Positions 23,990 through 35,669 of a stretch of 64,000 nucleotides of DNA are shown here, in pieces (position 1 is the first letter of the stretch; each line of letters starts with the position of its first letter). Both the position numbers and the translations under genes were made by a program. The stretch lies in contig CM042087.1 of NCBI GenBank assembly GCA_023512835.1, positions 55,996,397 to 56,060,396 on the forward strand, read 5' to 3'. A model generated the notes under the pieces. The model worked only from the letters and a program-made list of their open reading frames with translations. It was not told the DNA's origin and made no database searches. Source of the stretch: Taxillus chinensis. Its lineage: Eukaryota > Streptophyta > Magnoliopsida > Santalales > Loranthaceae.

Positions 23990-25680
23990 TTTCATATAGA
24001 CACTAAAAAAATACAAACATTAAACCGCAAAAAATACAAATATTAGACAATTAAAAAAGTACAACCAACATTGAACAAAAAAATACACACATCATTGGAC
24101 AAAAATAATATTACAAACAACATTACACAATTTAAATAATTACAACCCACATTAGATTAAAAAAACCACATTAGATAACATAAATAAAATTACAAAAACA
24201 TTACACAATCAAAAAATTATAACTAGCATTAGACAAAAAAACTGCATTACACGACAGAAATAAAATTTCAAACAACATTAAACAACTAAAAAATTATAAC
24301 CAGCATTTCACAACAAAAATAAAATTGCAAACAACATTACACAATTAAAAAATTACAACCAAAACTACAAACAGCATTACACAATTACAAATTTACAACC
24401 ATAATTAGATAAAAAAACAACATTAGACAACAGAAATAAAATTACAACCAACATTAATAAAAGAAATACAAACAACATTAAACAAAAAATACATTGTTGT
24501 CCATATAATTAACTTCGCTCTTAAAATATGATCTTCATTCAATTATCATTCAATGTATTCCCCTTCACTTACCAAAGAAACTACAAGAATAGGGACATAT
24601 CTACATCGAGTATGGTACTGCTTCTAGTGTTTTCGAACAGATTCTAGCTCTTTAACCTCAATAATCTATCAATACAAGTGTTTCAATTTAGTGCATTAAA
24701 CAATATTAGACAAAAAAATAAAAACATTAGACAGCCCAAAACAAACAGCATAAGACGACAAAAAAAGTATTAGACAGCAAAACAAATTACAAACAACATT
24801 AGACAAAAAAAAATATAAACAACATTAGACAAAAGAAAATTAGAAACAACATTAGACAAGAAAAATTATAAACAACGTTAGACAAAAGAAAATTACAAAT
24901 AATATTAGACAAAAAAAATTACAAACAACATTAGACAACCCAAAAACAAACAACATTAGACAATAAATAAAATAAAATAAACATTAAATAGCCAAACAAA
25001 TTACAAACAATATTAAATAAAAAATACAAAAAGCATTAAACAAAAAAAGTAATGTTGATATTAAAATGTAATACTTATAGGTAGATATTTCCTCTTCACA
25101 CCGTTTATTCCATTCAACTTTGACGTATGGAGTTGGGTTTTTTTATTTAAGCAATCTTTTCCTCCAACCTTTTTGCTCTTTCTAAATTGAACAAATGTTC
25201 CTTAAGCCAACACGAGTTTGGGAAAACTGCACCCAAGAATAAATCAAAACATGAAACTCTTTAATAATAATATAAAATAATAAGAACCCTTAAAACAACA
25301 TTAGACAAAAAAATTACAAACAATATTAGACAGCCCAAAACAAATAACATTAGATAAAAAAATACAAATAGCATTAGACAAAAAAAATTATAAACAGCGT
25401 TAGACAAAAGAAAATTACAAACAACATTAGACAACAAAAAAAAATTACAAACAACATTAGACAATAAAAAAAATAGCATTAGACAACCAAACAAATTACA
25501 AACAACATTAGATAAAAAAAAATACAAAGAGCATTAGACAACAAAAAAATTATAAACAACATTAGACAAAAGAAAATTAGAAATAACATTAGACAAAAAA
25601 AATACAAACGACATTGGACAACAAGAAAAACTATAAACAACGTTAGACAACAAAAAATATTACAAACAACATTAAACATA
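23990..25680. repeat. Array of short AACATTAGACAA-type repeats upstream of the hAT gene
   Basis: Roughly 1.7 kb made of irregularly spaced copies of a ~20-28-bp unit, core AACATTAGACAA followed by AAAAAAATTACAAACA. Copies are all in one orientation and are degenerate. The array begins directly upstream of the hAT transposase start and runs away from it; about 24490-24700 and 25060-25250 are less repetitive. Coding-looking peptides on the minus strand (LSNVVCNFF repeats) are by-products of the repeat. Confidence 0.8.
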
Positions 25681-26520
25681 CCATCGTCAAAGAGATATTA
25701 TAACTAGGAAAAGCATATCAGATCTAAACACACAGGAATATCATGGGTAAATCTAAGCATACCATCGTCAACATTATCACTAGTAGATATTACCATCCGT
25801 CAAGCTCTCCAATAGATCTAAACACACAAGTAGATCAAAATATCATTGTAGATCTACACACAAAATAAAACACGCACACATATAAAGACAGTATATTTAA
25901 ACACATCAAGTACATACAACATCATCATTCACTAGATTCACCACAAAATCCTTTCTAAAAAAGCAAAATGAATAATTACATGAAACGTTAACACCAAACA
26001 TTCAGGCAGTGTTGTGGGAGTACCTGTGGGTTGCAGGTGTAACCTGCAAGCGGCAAGAGTAACACCAGAGCTACAGATCCAAATGGCAATAGAGATTTGG
26101 TCCTCTGGATCGAGATGAAGTAGGCGATGACAAGACTACAGTGGAAGGGATCAAACGACAGCTATGTTGTACCAAAGCCTAGAGTCGGTGGATTATTGCA
26201 CTGAAGTGAAGAGATCGAGAGAGGCAGTGCTATTAAATCGTTGATGTCAGGAGGGATCAATATTCAATCGATGGCTTTGTTGTATTAGAGAAGGGTTGGA
26301 GGGGAGCCTAAAGTCACTAGAGTGTTGCATACGATGGAGTAGAGTTGTACGATGGCGCCACGAATGGAAAGAGTAAAAAACCTAATCGTGGGATAACGAG
26401 GTTTATATATGAAAACCCTAAATATATAATATATTATATTTATTGATGTAATTTCATATTATATAAGTATAATAATATGAAATTATTAAATACTTTACTT
26501 ATATAAAATTATATATATTA
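25681..26520. other. Possible 5' region of the hAT element
   Basis: No gene is evident. The part from 26000 to 26400 has more balanced base composition than its surroundings and on the minus strand would precede the transposase, so it could be a leader exon, but no splice evidence links them. Confidence 0.3.
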
Positions 26521-26529
26521 TATATTATT

Positions 26530-26745
26530 TTTAACGAGCTATAACTGAGTCAAGCGAACTTTAAACAAACTCGATTTAAACGAGTCGAGTCGATGAGTCC
26601 CCATCGAGCTTAATCGAGTGAGCCGGGTATGTGTCGTTAGATATTCGAGCGAGCTTCAATAATAACGAACTTGAGCTTGATCCGAGATTAACTGAGCAAG
26701 TATCGAGCGAGCTATCGAGTGTATTGGCTCATTTCAGGCCTATAT
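26530..26745. mobile_element. GAGC-rich hAT-type terminal region
   Basis: Dense in GAGC/CGAGT/CGAGC words (AACGAGTCGAGTCGATGAG, ATTCGAGCGAGC, GTATCGAGCGAGC) and ending CTCATTTCAGGCCTA. TAGGCCTG-type ends with GAGC-like subterminal words recur in plant hAT elements, and similar TAGGCCTG ends occur at 38932 and 41141 here. It may be the far end of the element whose transposase lies at 21838-23942; the matching opposite end was not found. Confidence 0.45.
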
Positions 26746-28859
26746 AGCACAAATATGTAAAATGTACTTTATTTAGGACTTTATAGTGGAGATATTACAT
26801 GATACAAACTAAAATACATTATATGACCATTGCCACTGCATACAGAAAAAGGATTAAGACAAGGATGGATATGAAAATGCCGCTTAACATGAGATACCTG
26901 ATAGTGTAAACCAGCATAAACACTGTCAACACGCACTTGATCCAGTTAACCATTTCTGCAAATGAGGAGGTGAAAAAACATGGGGGGTTAAAGAACAGAA
27001 TTTGAAGTGTGATGGAATGGAAGTTATGTGAGTGAATGAGAAGAATTGAGGTGTATTTTTAGGGTGTAGATATGGGTATTGGTGGAGAATGTAGTCGTTA
27101 GAAAAAGCATAAAAGTGATAGTTAGAATAGTGTCGTGACCATTAAAGGGGTATTGGTTGGAAAGATGATTTTTATTTTTGTAGAAAATATTATTTGGAAA
27201 ATGAAACATTTAGGTGTGTATTCGGTTGGTCAAAATGGAGTACTACAATTCTGATACACTAGTTTCCAAAAGAGCTTAATGGGAGGATCCCTTTAATCGT
27301 ATATTCAGCTCAAGCGGAGTTATATCAAGACTTGGATAGACCTAGTAGTTGTCTTCCTTAATCAATACAAACATATAAAAAAAACTAGTCCTTGATAAGC
27401 TAACATTAAAAGTATTAGAAAAGAAGCAAAACAAAAGCTTCAAGGATTACACAAGCCATTGGAGGGAGATGAGAATGAAAGTTCAACCACCCTCAATAGA
27501 AATAGAGTTCATTACTCTTTTAATCGACACTTTAAAAGGGGACTTGTTATTCCCACAAAATTGGTTGTAATTATTGTTAACATACAGTAGCAAGCAACTA
27601 CAATAGAGGTCCAGTGTAGTTAGATAACCTCATAAAGTGAACTCTTTTAAGTGAGCTATAGAGTGAGTTGTAGAGGGAGTCTACATCTTGTACCAGTGTA
27701 CTCAAGTGTTTTGTAAAAAAGATAGAGTTGCATGATAGAATTGAAAGACCATTGTGTAAACCAAGTTTTTATTGTGCGATTCTAATTTAACCTTACGACT
27801 AAAGAAGCAATCTTGCCATTGCGACTAAAGAGGCTCGTGTGATTGACAATGAGTGATCAAGGTGAATCGCAATATAATTTGGAAGTAATCGTGAGTCAAT
27901 CAGATTGAATCTTGGAATGATCAATTTGGATCATGAGCAGGTGGAAATGATTAAAGTGGATTGTGAGACAATTGAACTAGTTAGGAGACGATCAAGTAAA
28001 TTATAAGATATAAATCATAAAACATGGATCATCAGACGAACAAAGATGGATCGTGGGTGACTAAAGGATCACAAGATGATTACGTTATTAAGTGTTCAAG
28101 ATGTTTTTTTTGTCTAGTGCCTTTCTCGATATGGCATGATCCTAGATGCTTACTAGAAGATCCAATGGCTCTCAAAAAGTGTGTCCAATGTCAAACCCTA
28201 ACCGCACACATGTTTAGATGCGTAGACATATAAAAAGTAATAGAGGGATTCATATTTGGTGTTCAAACTTTGACATTTAAAATATTTCATTTCACATTAG
28301 AGTTCATTCATGGAAAAGAGAGTTTCTCATATGTAACTTCTACAAGAATTCAGTATCTTTGCTAAGAGAAGAAAGAGGTCATTGGAGATTAATTCAAGCA
28401 AGTTGAAGCAGACAGTTACACCGTGCAAAGTTTAGATGAGTTAGAAGAAAATTATCATAGTGAATGAGTTTTTGAATCGATATTGTTTTTTGTAATTTGT
28501 AATTGAAATAAAAAGGGAGTAGATCCATTGTAATTGAAGTTTTGTCCTCATGTATTGAACTGTTATCATAGTAGATTTGACTTAATGTAGGTAACACCCC
28601 ACCACTATAAAGTAGGTCACAATTGATTGAATCACATAACTTATATATCCTTTTTACTTTTATGCATATTGTTTTTATCATTGATTGATCTATTCAAGGC
28701 ATCACAATTCATCCAAACAATGAATCTAAATTCTAAGAAGACTTTAAAGACAATTTGATATTCAGTGAAAACTAACATCACCAAATTATGTCTTACGAAT
28801 GGTTTTTGGGGATATGATTCCAAGCTCAATCTAAATATGATGAAAATATAGCAAAATCA
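26746..28859. other. Intergenic DNA without recognised gene
   Basis: AT-rich sequence. The region 27580-27720 (AGCAACTACAATAGAG, ATAACCTCATAAAGTGA) loosely resembles the reverse complement of the right part of the long repeat at 11233-12826. From 27800 to 28090 there are many GATCA/GATTG words. Nothing of coding quality was seen. Confidence 0.35.
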
Positions 28860-29073
28860 CCACTAATTGTTTTGGGGTGCTATAGTTGGTCACCTAATAA
28901 ATGTGGTTTACATCGCTAGAGCTAGGTCCTAGAGTTGGTTACATGTGAGGAATGATTAGTACATTTACAATGTCCTTTTGGTCTTTATCTTATAAGTTTA
29001 GATATTTTTACTTATTTTATGTGCTTTTACTTGGTTTCATTTTGCTAAGATTAGGCTTGTTTTATTTTCATAA

Positions 29074-31160
29074 CGTAATGACCCGTGTTTAGAGATTTGA
29101 GGAGTTAATCATTTGTGCATTTGGGCAAGGACTCTTGTTTAGACAATAAGCGGGAGTCCGAGGGATGGTTGTGTGTGAAGCTGTGGTCAACATGGTTGAC
29201 CTAGCTCTCCTATTGATCGAGGTTGATCTGTGAGAATTCCAAAGAGTGTGGTCGACATAGCCTTGGTCGATGTGGGTGGTCAACATGGTTGACCAGAGCA
29301 GTTTCCTGAGAGATTTTCCACATGTGTTGGTTGATGCTAGATGGTTGGTCGACGTGGGGTCGATGTGCGGTTGATGTGGTCGATTTAGGTGCACATTGAA
29401 CATGTCTAAAAAGGTGTTGGTCGACATGGATGACTGGTCGATGCAGGAGAATGGTGGTCGATGTGGTCGATGTCGGATGTTTTTGGGTCGACATTGTGTG
29501 TTTTTGATATACGTCGTATTTTTCCTACGATTTTAGGTTTTTTGGGTTTTGTTAGAGAGAGAGAGAAGATAGTGAGAGAGAATGTCATCGGTTTGATCAT
29601 TGCCGTTGTATTTGTTGGGTCTCTAACGTCCCATAGATCAATCCCACATCGGTTAGGGCGAACATTGAGGTCGTCCTAATGAGGAGGCTCATGTGCACCT
29701 TGTCACAACGCGTTTTAATGGGTCGCGGCCCGTTAGAAACAAATCCGTGCGGGCTGCGGCCCATGGGTGGGTGCGTGAGTGCCAAAGCGGACAATATTGT
29801 GATAGTGAGTGCCCTGGCCGAGGTCCAACAAGTGGTATCAGAGCCGGGTCCTCTAAACCGATGGTGGGATTGGGGGGAGACTATTGGGTCTCTAACGTCC
29901 CATAGATCAATCCCACATCGGTTAGGGCGAACATTGAGGTCGTCCTAATGAGGAGGCTCATGTGCACCTTGTCACAACGCGTTTTAATGGGTCGCGGCCC
30001 GTTAGAAACAAATCCGTGCGGGCTGCGGCCCATGGGTGGGTGCGTGAGTGCCAAAGCGGACAATATTATGATAGTGAGTGCCCTGGCCGAGGTCCAACAG
30101 TATTCTTGGAAGAGAGAGGTGCCTATCGGAGTAGAGCAAGGAGCAAGGAAGATCCTTCAAGTTGAAACCCTAATGCAACCGAATTTGAGGTAGGGATTTT
30201 GTACCTCTCTTAAACCTATTCTAAGGTTAGATCTTGAGATGAATGATATGTGCACGTATTATGTAAATTCATATAGGTGTGATCTCCTATAAGTGTCGAT
30301 GAGTCCATGGTTAGTGGGCCTTTATTTGGTGGTCATTGATCATAGAGGCCGTCATGGTGTTTGTTTGTTATTCGTCTCGTGGTTGCATTAGTTCCAAGCT
30401 AAAGCCTCGTGGGAAACTTTGGAATTATAGGAGTTGTGGTTAGGAATGAATTATGTGGATTAGACTTAATTATGGCTTGTGTGATGGACGTTAAATACAT
30501 GTGTTTATTTAATGTGTTGTGGATGTGTATTATTATGATATGTTTTAAATTGTGCTATATGGCATTGTTATTATGTTAGTTGGAGAGGTTACTTTTGATA
30601 GCCTGAGAGGTGGTGATTTTGATAGCCTAAGAGGTTGTGTTTATGATAGCCTAAGAGGTAGTGGTTGTATTAGCATGAGAGGCTGAGGTTGTGCATTATA
30701 TGTGGTTTGTTCATGTATCCTATGAGGTTAGAATGCTTATTATGAACTGTTTATATATATAATGCCACGACACTATACTTGTGCACATCGTCATGTAGAT
30801 GCTAAGAGCATGGGATGAGTTGGGGAGACATGATTCCTTCCAAGCTGTGATTGCTCACCCCTCCTATTGTGATTTATTTTCTTTTCAAGCGTTAAGTGGA
30901 ACACTAAGGTGGAAGACTGAGTTTATTGTTTGTTGCTTTTTATATTATGTTATTTTGAGGAAACTAATGTAACCCAATGAAGAAATGATGTAAAAAGATA
31001 TTTTATTATAATAAACACATGTGGTTGGGCTTGTGAACTTTTGTTGTAGTTGTTTGTGATGTTTTTGTGTGGTATTGTTTAACTCAACCCCTTATCCACC
31101 GGATGGGTAAAGGGGAGTCACGAACCTGGTTTCCTCGGGTTGAAAATTCGGGGCATGACA
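29074..31160 (+). mobile_element. Solo LTR, copy E of the ~2-kb LTR family, with nested TRIM
   Basis: The right end GGGGCATGACA is the reverse complement of the TGTCACGCCCC start of the other copies, and the adjoining CCTGGTTTCCTCGGG also occurs at the window's end. The 5-bp CATAA lies at 29069-29073 and 31161-31165. The left end then reads CGTAATGACC, one base from the expected TG start. A GA tract (29555-29580) and GTCGAC/GGTCGA repeats (29190-29490) lie inside. Without the 487-bp TRIM and its duplicated target the LTR is about 1.6 kb. Orientation is opposite to copies A-C. Confidence 0.72.
29613..30099 (+). mobile_element. Complete, young TRIM (miniature LTR retrotransposon) 2
   Basis: LTR1 (29613-29830) and LTR2 (29882-30099) are both 218 bp and almost identical; I see two differences, the second base (TG versus TA) and one G/A near the end. 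TGGTATCAGAGCC, the initiator-tRNA primer-binding site, lies two bases after LTR1 (29833-29845), and a GATTGGGGGGAGAC purine tract precedes LTR2. The 5-bp duplication GTATT flanks it at 29608-29612 and 30100-30104. The 51-bp interior codes for nothing. Both this and TRIM 1 share TCCCACATCGG in the LTR but are otherwise different families. Confidence 0.95.
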
Positions 31161-31165
31161 CATAA

Positions 31166-31870
31166 AAATATAGGATCCATGTTAAGTGGTAAGGTATATG
31201 TATAACTCATAAGAGAGTAGTCCTTATTATTTCTTTGAAATCTCTTTGATATAGGTTTAAACCATTGAGGGATAGATATTTTATAATTTCATCTCGAATG
31301 TTAATATTAATCTATCACATGTGACAATTCAGTCTGAAAGACGTCGATACGATTTCTTTATTCTTTATTTTTTAATTTTTTAAGTTAGAATTATATCCGA
31401 TTTTCTTAAAAAGTTGAAGAGATGATTCTAATGTGATCATGAAAGAAAGTATAAGAGAAAACCTTATGATGAGTAAATCTTATAGTTTATTTAAAGGAAA
31501 GAGGAACATTTTTTTTCAGCCTTTAGTTTTAATGAAAATATTTTTTTTTTGTTTTATTTTGATTATTTGGAAAAGAAATAATTTAAATAATACTTGAAAG
31601 GAAGAGATTTAAAATTAGAAAAAAAATTGTTTCTTTTACTTTTTGTTTTGAAAACCTCTTTTTTATTTTTGACAATTAAAATTGGAAATATCTCACTCTA
31701 TTCTTTTTTGGGAAACTTTTATTTAAAAAAACTATGTTATTTTTTCTCTTTAAAAAAAAATAAAACAAAACAAAATAGAACACTCTCACTTTCCTTCTCT
31801 TATTCTCTCTCTTTTTAATATAACAACTAATTTTATTTTTAAAAACAAAATCAATTTTAGCCACATACTG
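31166..31870. other. AT-rich intergenic DNA upstream of the saposin-like gene
   Basis: T- and A-rich runs with no gene. Base composition becomes more balanced from about 31870, which I take as the promoter and leader of the next gene. Confidence 0.45.
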
Positions 31871-32261
31871 TCAAATGCTTTCATTTGAGTGTAAGTCTAT
31901 GTGCCAGGTTGCTGTATCGGGCGCATGTTAGCATCGTTGAAACCTGGATTTCACGAAACACGTGTTCCGTCGCACCCCATTGGGCGAGAAAGTGGGGTCA
32001 TCGACCCAACCGCCTTCGTTTCCCATTTCCCAATGCGACACGGCTGAACACGTCGGCAGCGCAGGATAGCGTAGATTTTCCCAGTACATAGGGTTTCTCG
32101 ATCTCACCCCATCACCCCAAAAAACCCCACATCAACCGACGTTTCGGTGGAACGTTTCTTATCAGTGTCGTCCACGTTCCATACCTTGGCCTATTCAGTT
32201 AACTTATTATACGGTCTTCGCCTGTTCTTCCCGCATTTACCAGAGAGTGTTTGTGCGTGTA
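31870..32261 (+). promoter_or_regulatory. Probable promoter and 5' leader of the saposin-like gene
   Basis: This stretch is distinctly richer in GC than the flanking intergenic DNA and directly precedes the start codon. It contains a G-box, CACGTG, at 31959-31964 (in AACACGTGTT). No clear TATA box is seen in the last 200 bp, so the transcription start is not fixed. Confidence 0.4.
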
Positions 32262-35192
32262 ATGGCGAGAGTCGAATCAATAGTTGTTTTTGTAGTATCA
32301 GCAGTGCTGATGGCGTCATGGGTACCAATGACTCACTGTTCGAAGAAGCCAGTGGGTGCCGCAAGGAAAGAGGACATACCCTTCATCAAATGCCAGGTCT
32401 GCGAGATGCTGGCAACCCAGCTGCACCGGCAAGTCGAGAAGAAGCAGGTGCAGATCTCCCCCAAGAAGGTGCTTCTCTCATCTGGGTTCGTCTCAAATTG
32501 GGACTTGAGTGTTGGGTCTTCTTTATTTTACTCAAATTTTTATATCGTGATTGTTGTTGGGTCTTCTTCGTTTTTTTTTTTTACAAATTTGATCGTGATT
32601 GCTGTTCGATCTCAGGTCTCCGAGTACCAAGTCATTGAAATCACGGAGAATGTGTGCAATTTGAAGAAGGAAGGAGCAGATTGGATTCTGAAAGTGGATA
32701 TAGTAGAAAAAGGGGACAAATTGGAGGTAAAGGATTCATGTCCATAATTTTTAAAAAATAGTTTAATTAAACCAAACTATACCTATACCAATTCAATTTT
32801 GTTCAATCTATACGGATCGCATTATCAAATGTCAACATATACTTTCCACGCCACAAACCGCCACCCCCACCACCTCCCCCCCCCCCCCCCCCCGCGCGCG
32901 CCATTTTTAAGGATCATGGCCACTTCTTCAAAATGCCCCTTGCAGAACAATTTTTGAACCGAAGGCCTTCTCCCGTGTCTTTAGCTTGTTGAACTACCGA
33001 TGTAAGCGTAAATGGGGATGTGCTTGTGTTGCTTGTGTTTGGGTTTGCTTGTGTTGTTTAATATGGGACCCCTTACCCAATAAATGGGGATGTGCTTGTA
33101 GTCCTAATATTTAAGAACGTCCCGTTGAGATATTTGGCATATCTATTGTTTCTTAGTAATGGACATAAGCCATAATCGTAGTAACCTCCCAAATTATCTA
33201 TTTGTGGCTCAGCTTGTTGAACAAGACTCTGAGGGACAATGTAATTCCAAGTGCAAGACAATCGAAAAAGCTTGTCAGGAGGTGAGATATTAGTCTCCTC
33301 TGTACGTAATTTGATGCCCATCTAGTTTCATATCTATTACTATATTTGTTTCCCCTCTTTTAAGTACATCAGGATTCAATTAGTACAAAATCTTAAATAT
33401 CCCTGCAGTGTCTTTCCTAATACACCTAAGAAGGAAGAAAATTGCATATTCTAATTGCAAGTATGCATCGCAAAGTTATCTCTACTTTGGAAAATCGCAG
33501 GTCATGGGGTACTCAGATACTGATGTTGCTGAATATATATATAAAAACAAACCTCACATTGACTCGCTGGTAACTGTCCTTTGTAAAGACCTAACAAAAT
33601 CATGTAGTGTCAAGCCGCCACCGGTTCCTAAGGTACCTACTTGCATTTAGATACCATTTTCTAAATTTCTCTTGCATCCTTTGTGTATAAATTCAAGAAT
33701 CAAATGACTTTTTGCCTCTGGTTGCTGTGTTTTATGGATGTTCATGCCATTATCAAGTTGAAGTACATCATCTATTTATTGTAGTGCATCAATCATGATA
33801 TCCAGATAAAGGAGAGTGTGTATTACTTGAAGTTTTATATGATTATCATCTACTGTCTAATAGGAGTAATGGTTACAAAAGTGATCACAAAAATATATTA
33901 AGAATTAATTGGCATGTATGGACATGCTGTTGTTTGCACTGCTATATCCAGATAGTGATATTAGAGATCCCTTGGTTTAGAACAACTCTTAATAGTTCTG
34001 ATAACTGATTTTCCTACATAATAGTATCTGGATAAATATTAACCCTTTACATTGAAGTTGTGACCATTTTTATTAGCAAGAAACGGTTGGCATTTATGTT
34101 CAAAATTAAATGCAAACTTCCCTGCAAAATAGGTTAGTTGGCTTATAGAAATAACAGAAAGAGAGATCGAGCAATTCCATTCAATGTGTTGGGCCATGTG
34201 TTTGTCCTGGATTCCTTTTAAAAAAAATCGGTTGATCTTGTATGTACCTGTTCTGCACTTACAGGTAAATTGGTTGAGTTGGCCTTCTCCAATTTATCCT
34301 GAGACAGCTTTGAGAAGCTGATGACCATTTGAATATTTGTTTTAATCAAATGTAAGATTTTTTTTTCTTAGAAACTGTTGTTTGATTTTCATCTATTAAG
34401 CTTTTATTAAAATTATTTTAAAAATTTTTGCAATGCTGGATTTCGAGTTGATTTCTAATGGAAAAATAAAACCCACCAATGACATGGGAAAAATAAGATT
34501 TGGTTCATACATGGTATGAAATTTTCTTACATGAGCTTATTCATCTTGCCTAAATTTTCATGATTGATAACAATTATATATATAACAATTTTATATATAT
34601 ATATATATATATATGATTCTTTTTTATGGCTTCAGGATAGAATTCCTGGAGAACCTTTTGTCCCCAAGTCATCCAAAGAGGCTGAAATGGACAAGTTGTT
34701 GAAGTCCATGGAGGTAATTATCCATCATTAGCTTTATACACCACCTTATGTTCAGTTTGGTATTGCATCATAATATATTTTGCTGCAGGGCATGCCTGGT
34801 GCACCGGGCATGAAAATGTACTCTAGGGATGATTTGATGAACATGAAAAATGTCGGCAATGAAGATGCCGATGATGAAGATGACGACGAAGACGATGATC
34901 CCAGCTTCCCTGCAAACTTGGTATCTACAAATTTAGTTTTTCATTTGAGGACTTCATCATATATATGTAAAACATCATCGTATCAATATTTATCAACTCT
35001 GTTCCATTTCAGGGAAAAGTCCTCAGGGAGAAAGAAAATACAAAGAGGGGCTGGAAGCAAAAGATCGCACAAACCATCATGGACTCAAAAGAGACATTAA
35101 AAAGACATGCTGAGAGAGTTTCCTTCAGAATACAAAAATGGTGGCAAGGAAAGAAAAAGAGTTCATCGAAGGCCAGCAAAGGAGAGCTATAA
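32262..35192 (+). CDS. Saposin-like, probably ER-lumenal protein (7 exons, 302 aa)
   Basis: Exons: 32262-32468, 32616-32726, 33213-33281, 33501-33632, 34636-34713, 34789-34920, 35013-35192; all introns are GT-AG and phase 0. Residues 1-26 form a hydrophobic signal peptide. Residues 40-170 hold a cysteine-rich saposin-like fold with cysteines at 44, 47 (CQVC), 83, 116, 120, 127, 157 and 164. After a PPPVPK linker comes a conserved GMPGAPGMKMYSRDDL segment, an acidic tract (224-236) and a basic tail ending KGEL. I recognise this as a conserved plant 'saposin B domain-containing' protein of unknown function. The cysteine layout and tail suggest an ER-resident, canopy-like role (inference). The start was chosen at MARVES because it begins the signal peptide; an in-frame upstream ATG at 32247 would add five residues. 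Intron 1 has no in-frame stop. Confidence 0.9.
32876..32893. repeat. Poly-C tract
   Basis: A run of 18 C followed by GCGCGCG inside intron 2 of the saposin-like gene. Confidence 0.9.
34588..34612. repeat. (TA)n microsatellite
   Basis: Short TA tract in intron 4 of the saposin-like gene, just upstream of the acceptor of exon 5. Confidence 0.8.
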
Positions 35193-35440
35193 ACATGCGA
35201 CTTACCCGCCAAGCAAAAGCGAATGTAGCTGTTTTTTTCTTTAGTTGCACCATTTTTGTTCACGTTTGGATGAAAAATGTAACCGAGGATCAAAAGGTAT
35301 CAAGGATAACTAACTAGAAAACCATGTCATCAATTTATGTATACTTTCTTTTTTCCTGGTATCGGCTCATTCCTATTCTGGTTGGTGGAAGAGGAAAGTG
35401 TACTTTTACCACAAGACATTATGTGTGGTATAATGATTTA

Positions 35441-35664
35441 GGGCATGTTTGTTTTACCTATTTTTGTTTTCGTTTTCAAAATGTGATAGCTGTTTTCGAG
35501 TATAAAAAACATAAAACTGAAAACAATAAAATGTTGTTTTCATTCTTTAGGACATAAAAAATGAAAACAAGTTTTTGTTGTTTTTAATTTTTAATTTTTT
35601 GTACTCAAAAATAATTATTACATTTTGAAAACGAAAACAGAAAACACTCCAACCAAACATGCTC
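35441..35664. mobile_element. Tourist-like MITE, copy 2
   Basis: A 224-bp element with ends GGGCATGTTTG and CAAACATGCTC and the 3-bp duplication TTA at 35438-35440 and 35665-35667. It is homologous to 568-786 throughout. It lies about 250 bp downstream of the saposin-like stop codon, so it may fall in or near the 3' end of that transcript. Confidence 0.82.
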
Positions 35665-35669
35665 TTAGT

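Noticed and set aside
25261..25679. Minus-strand frames encoding repeated LSNVVCNFF-like hydrophobic peptide
   Set aside because: The peptide repeats because the DNA is an array of AACATTAGACAA units; there is no independent coding signal.
23990..25680. CRISPR-like array of short repeats and spacers
   Set aside because: Units are degenerate, spacing is irregular and the context is a plant hAT element.
29597..30193. Pairs of identical open frames at a 269-bp offset
   Set aside because: These are the two LTRs of a TRIM, not a duplicated gene.
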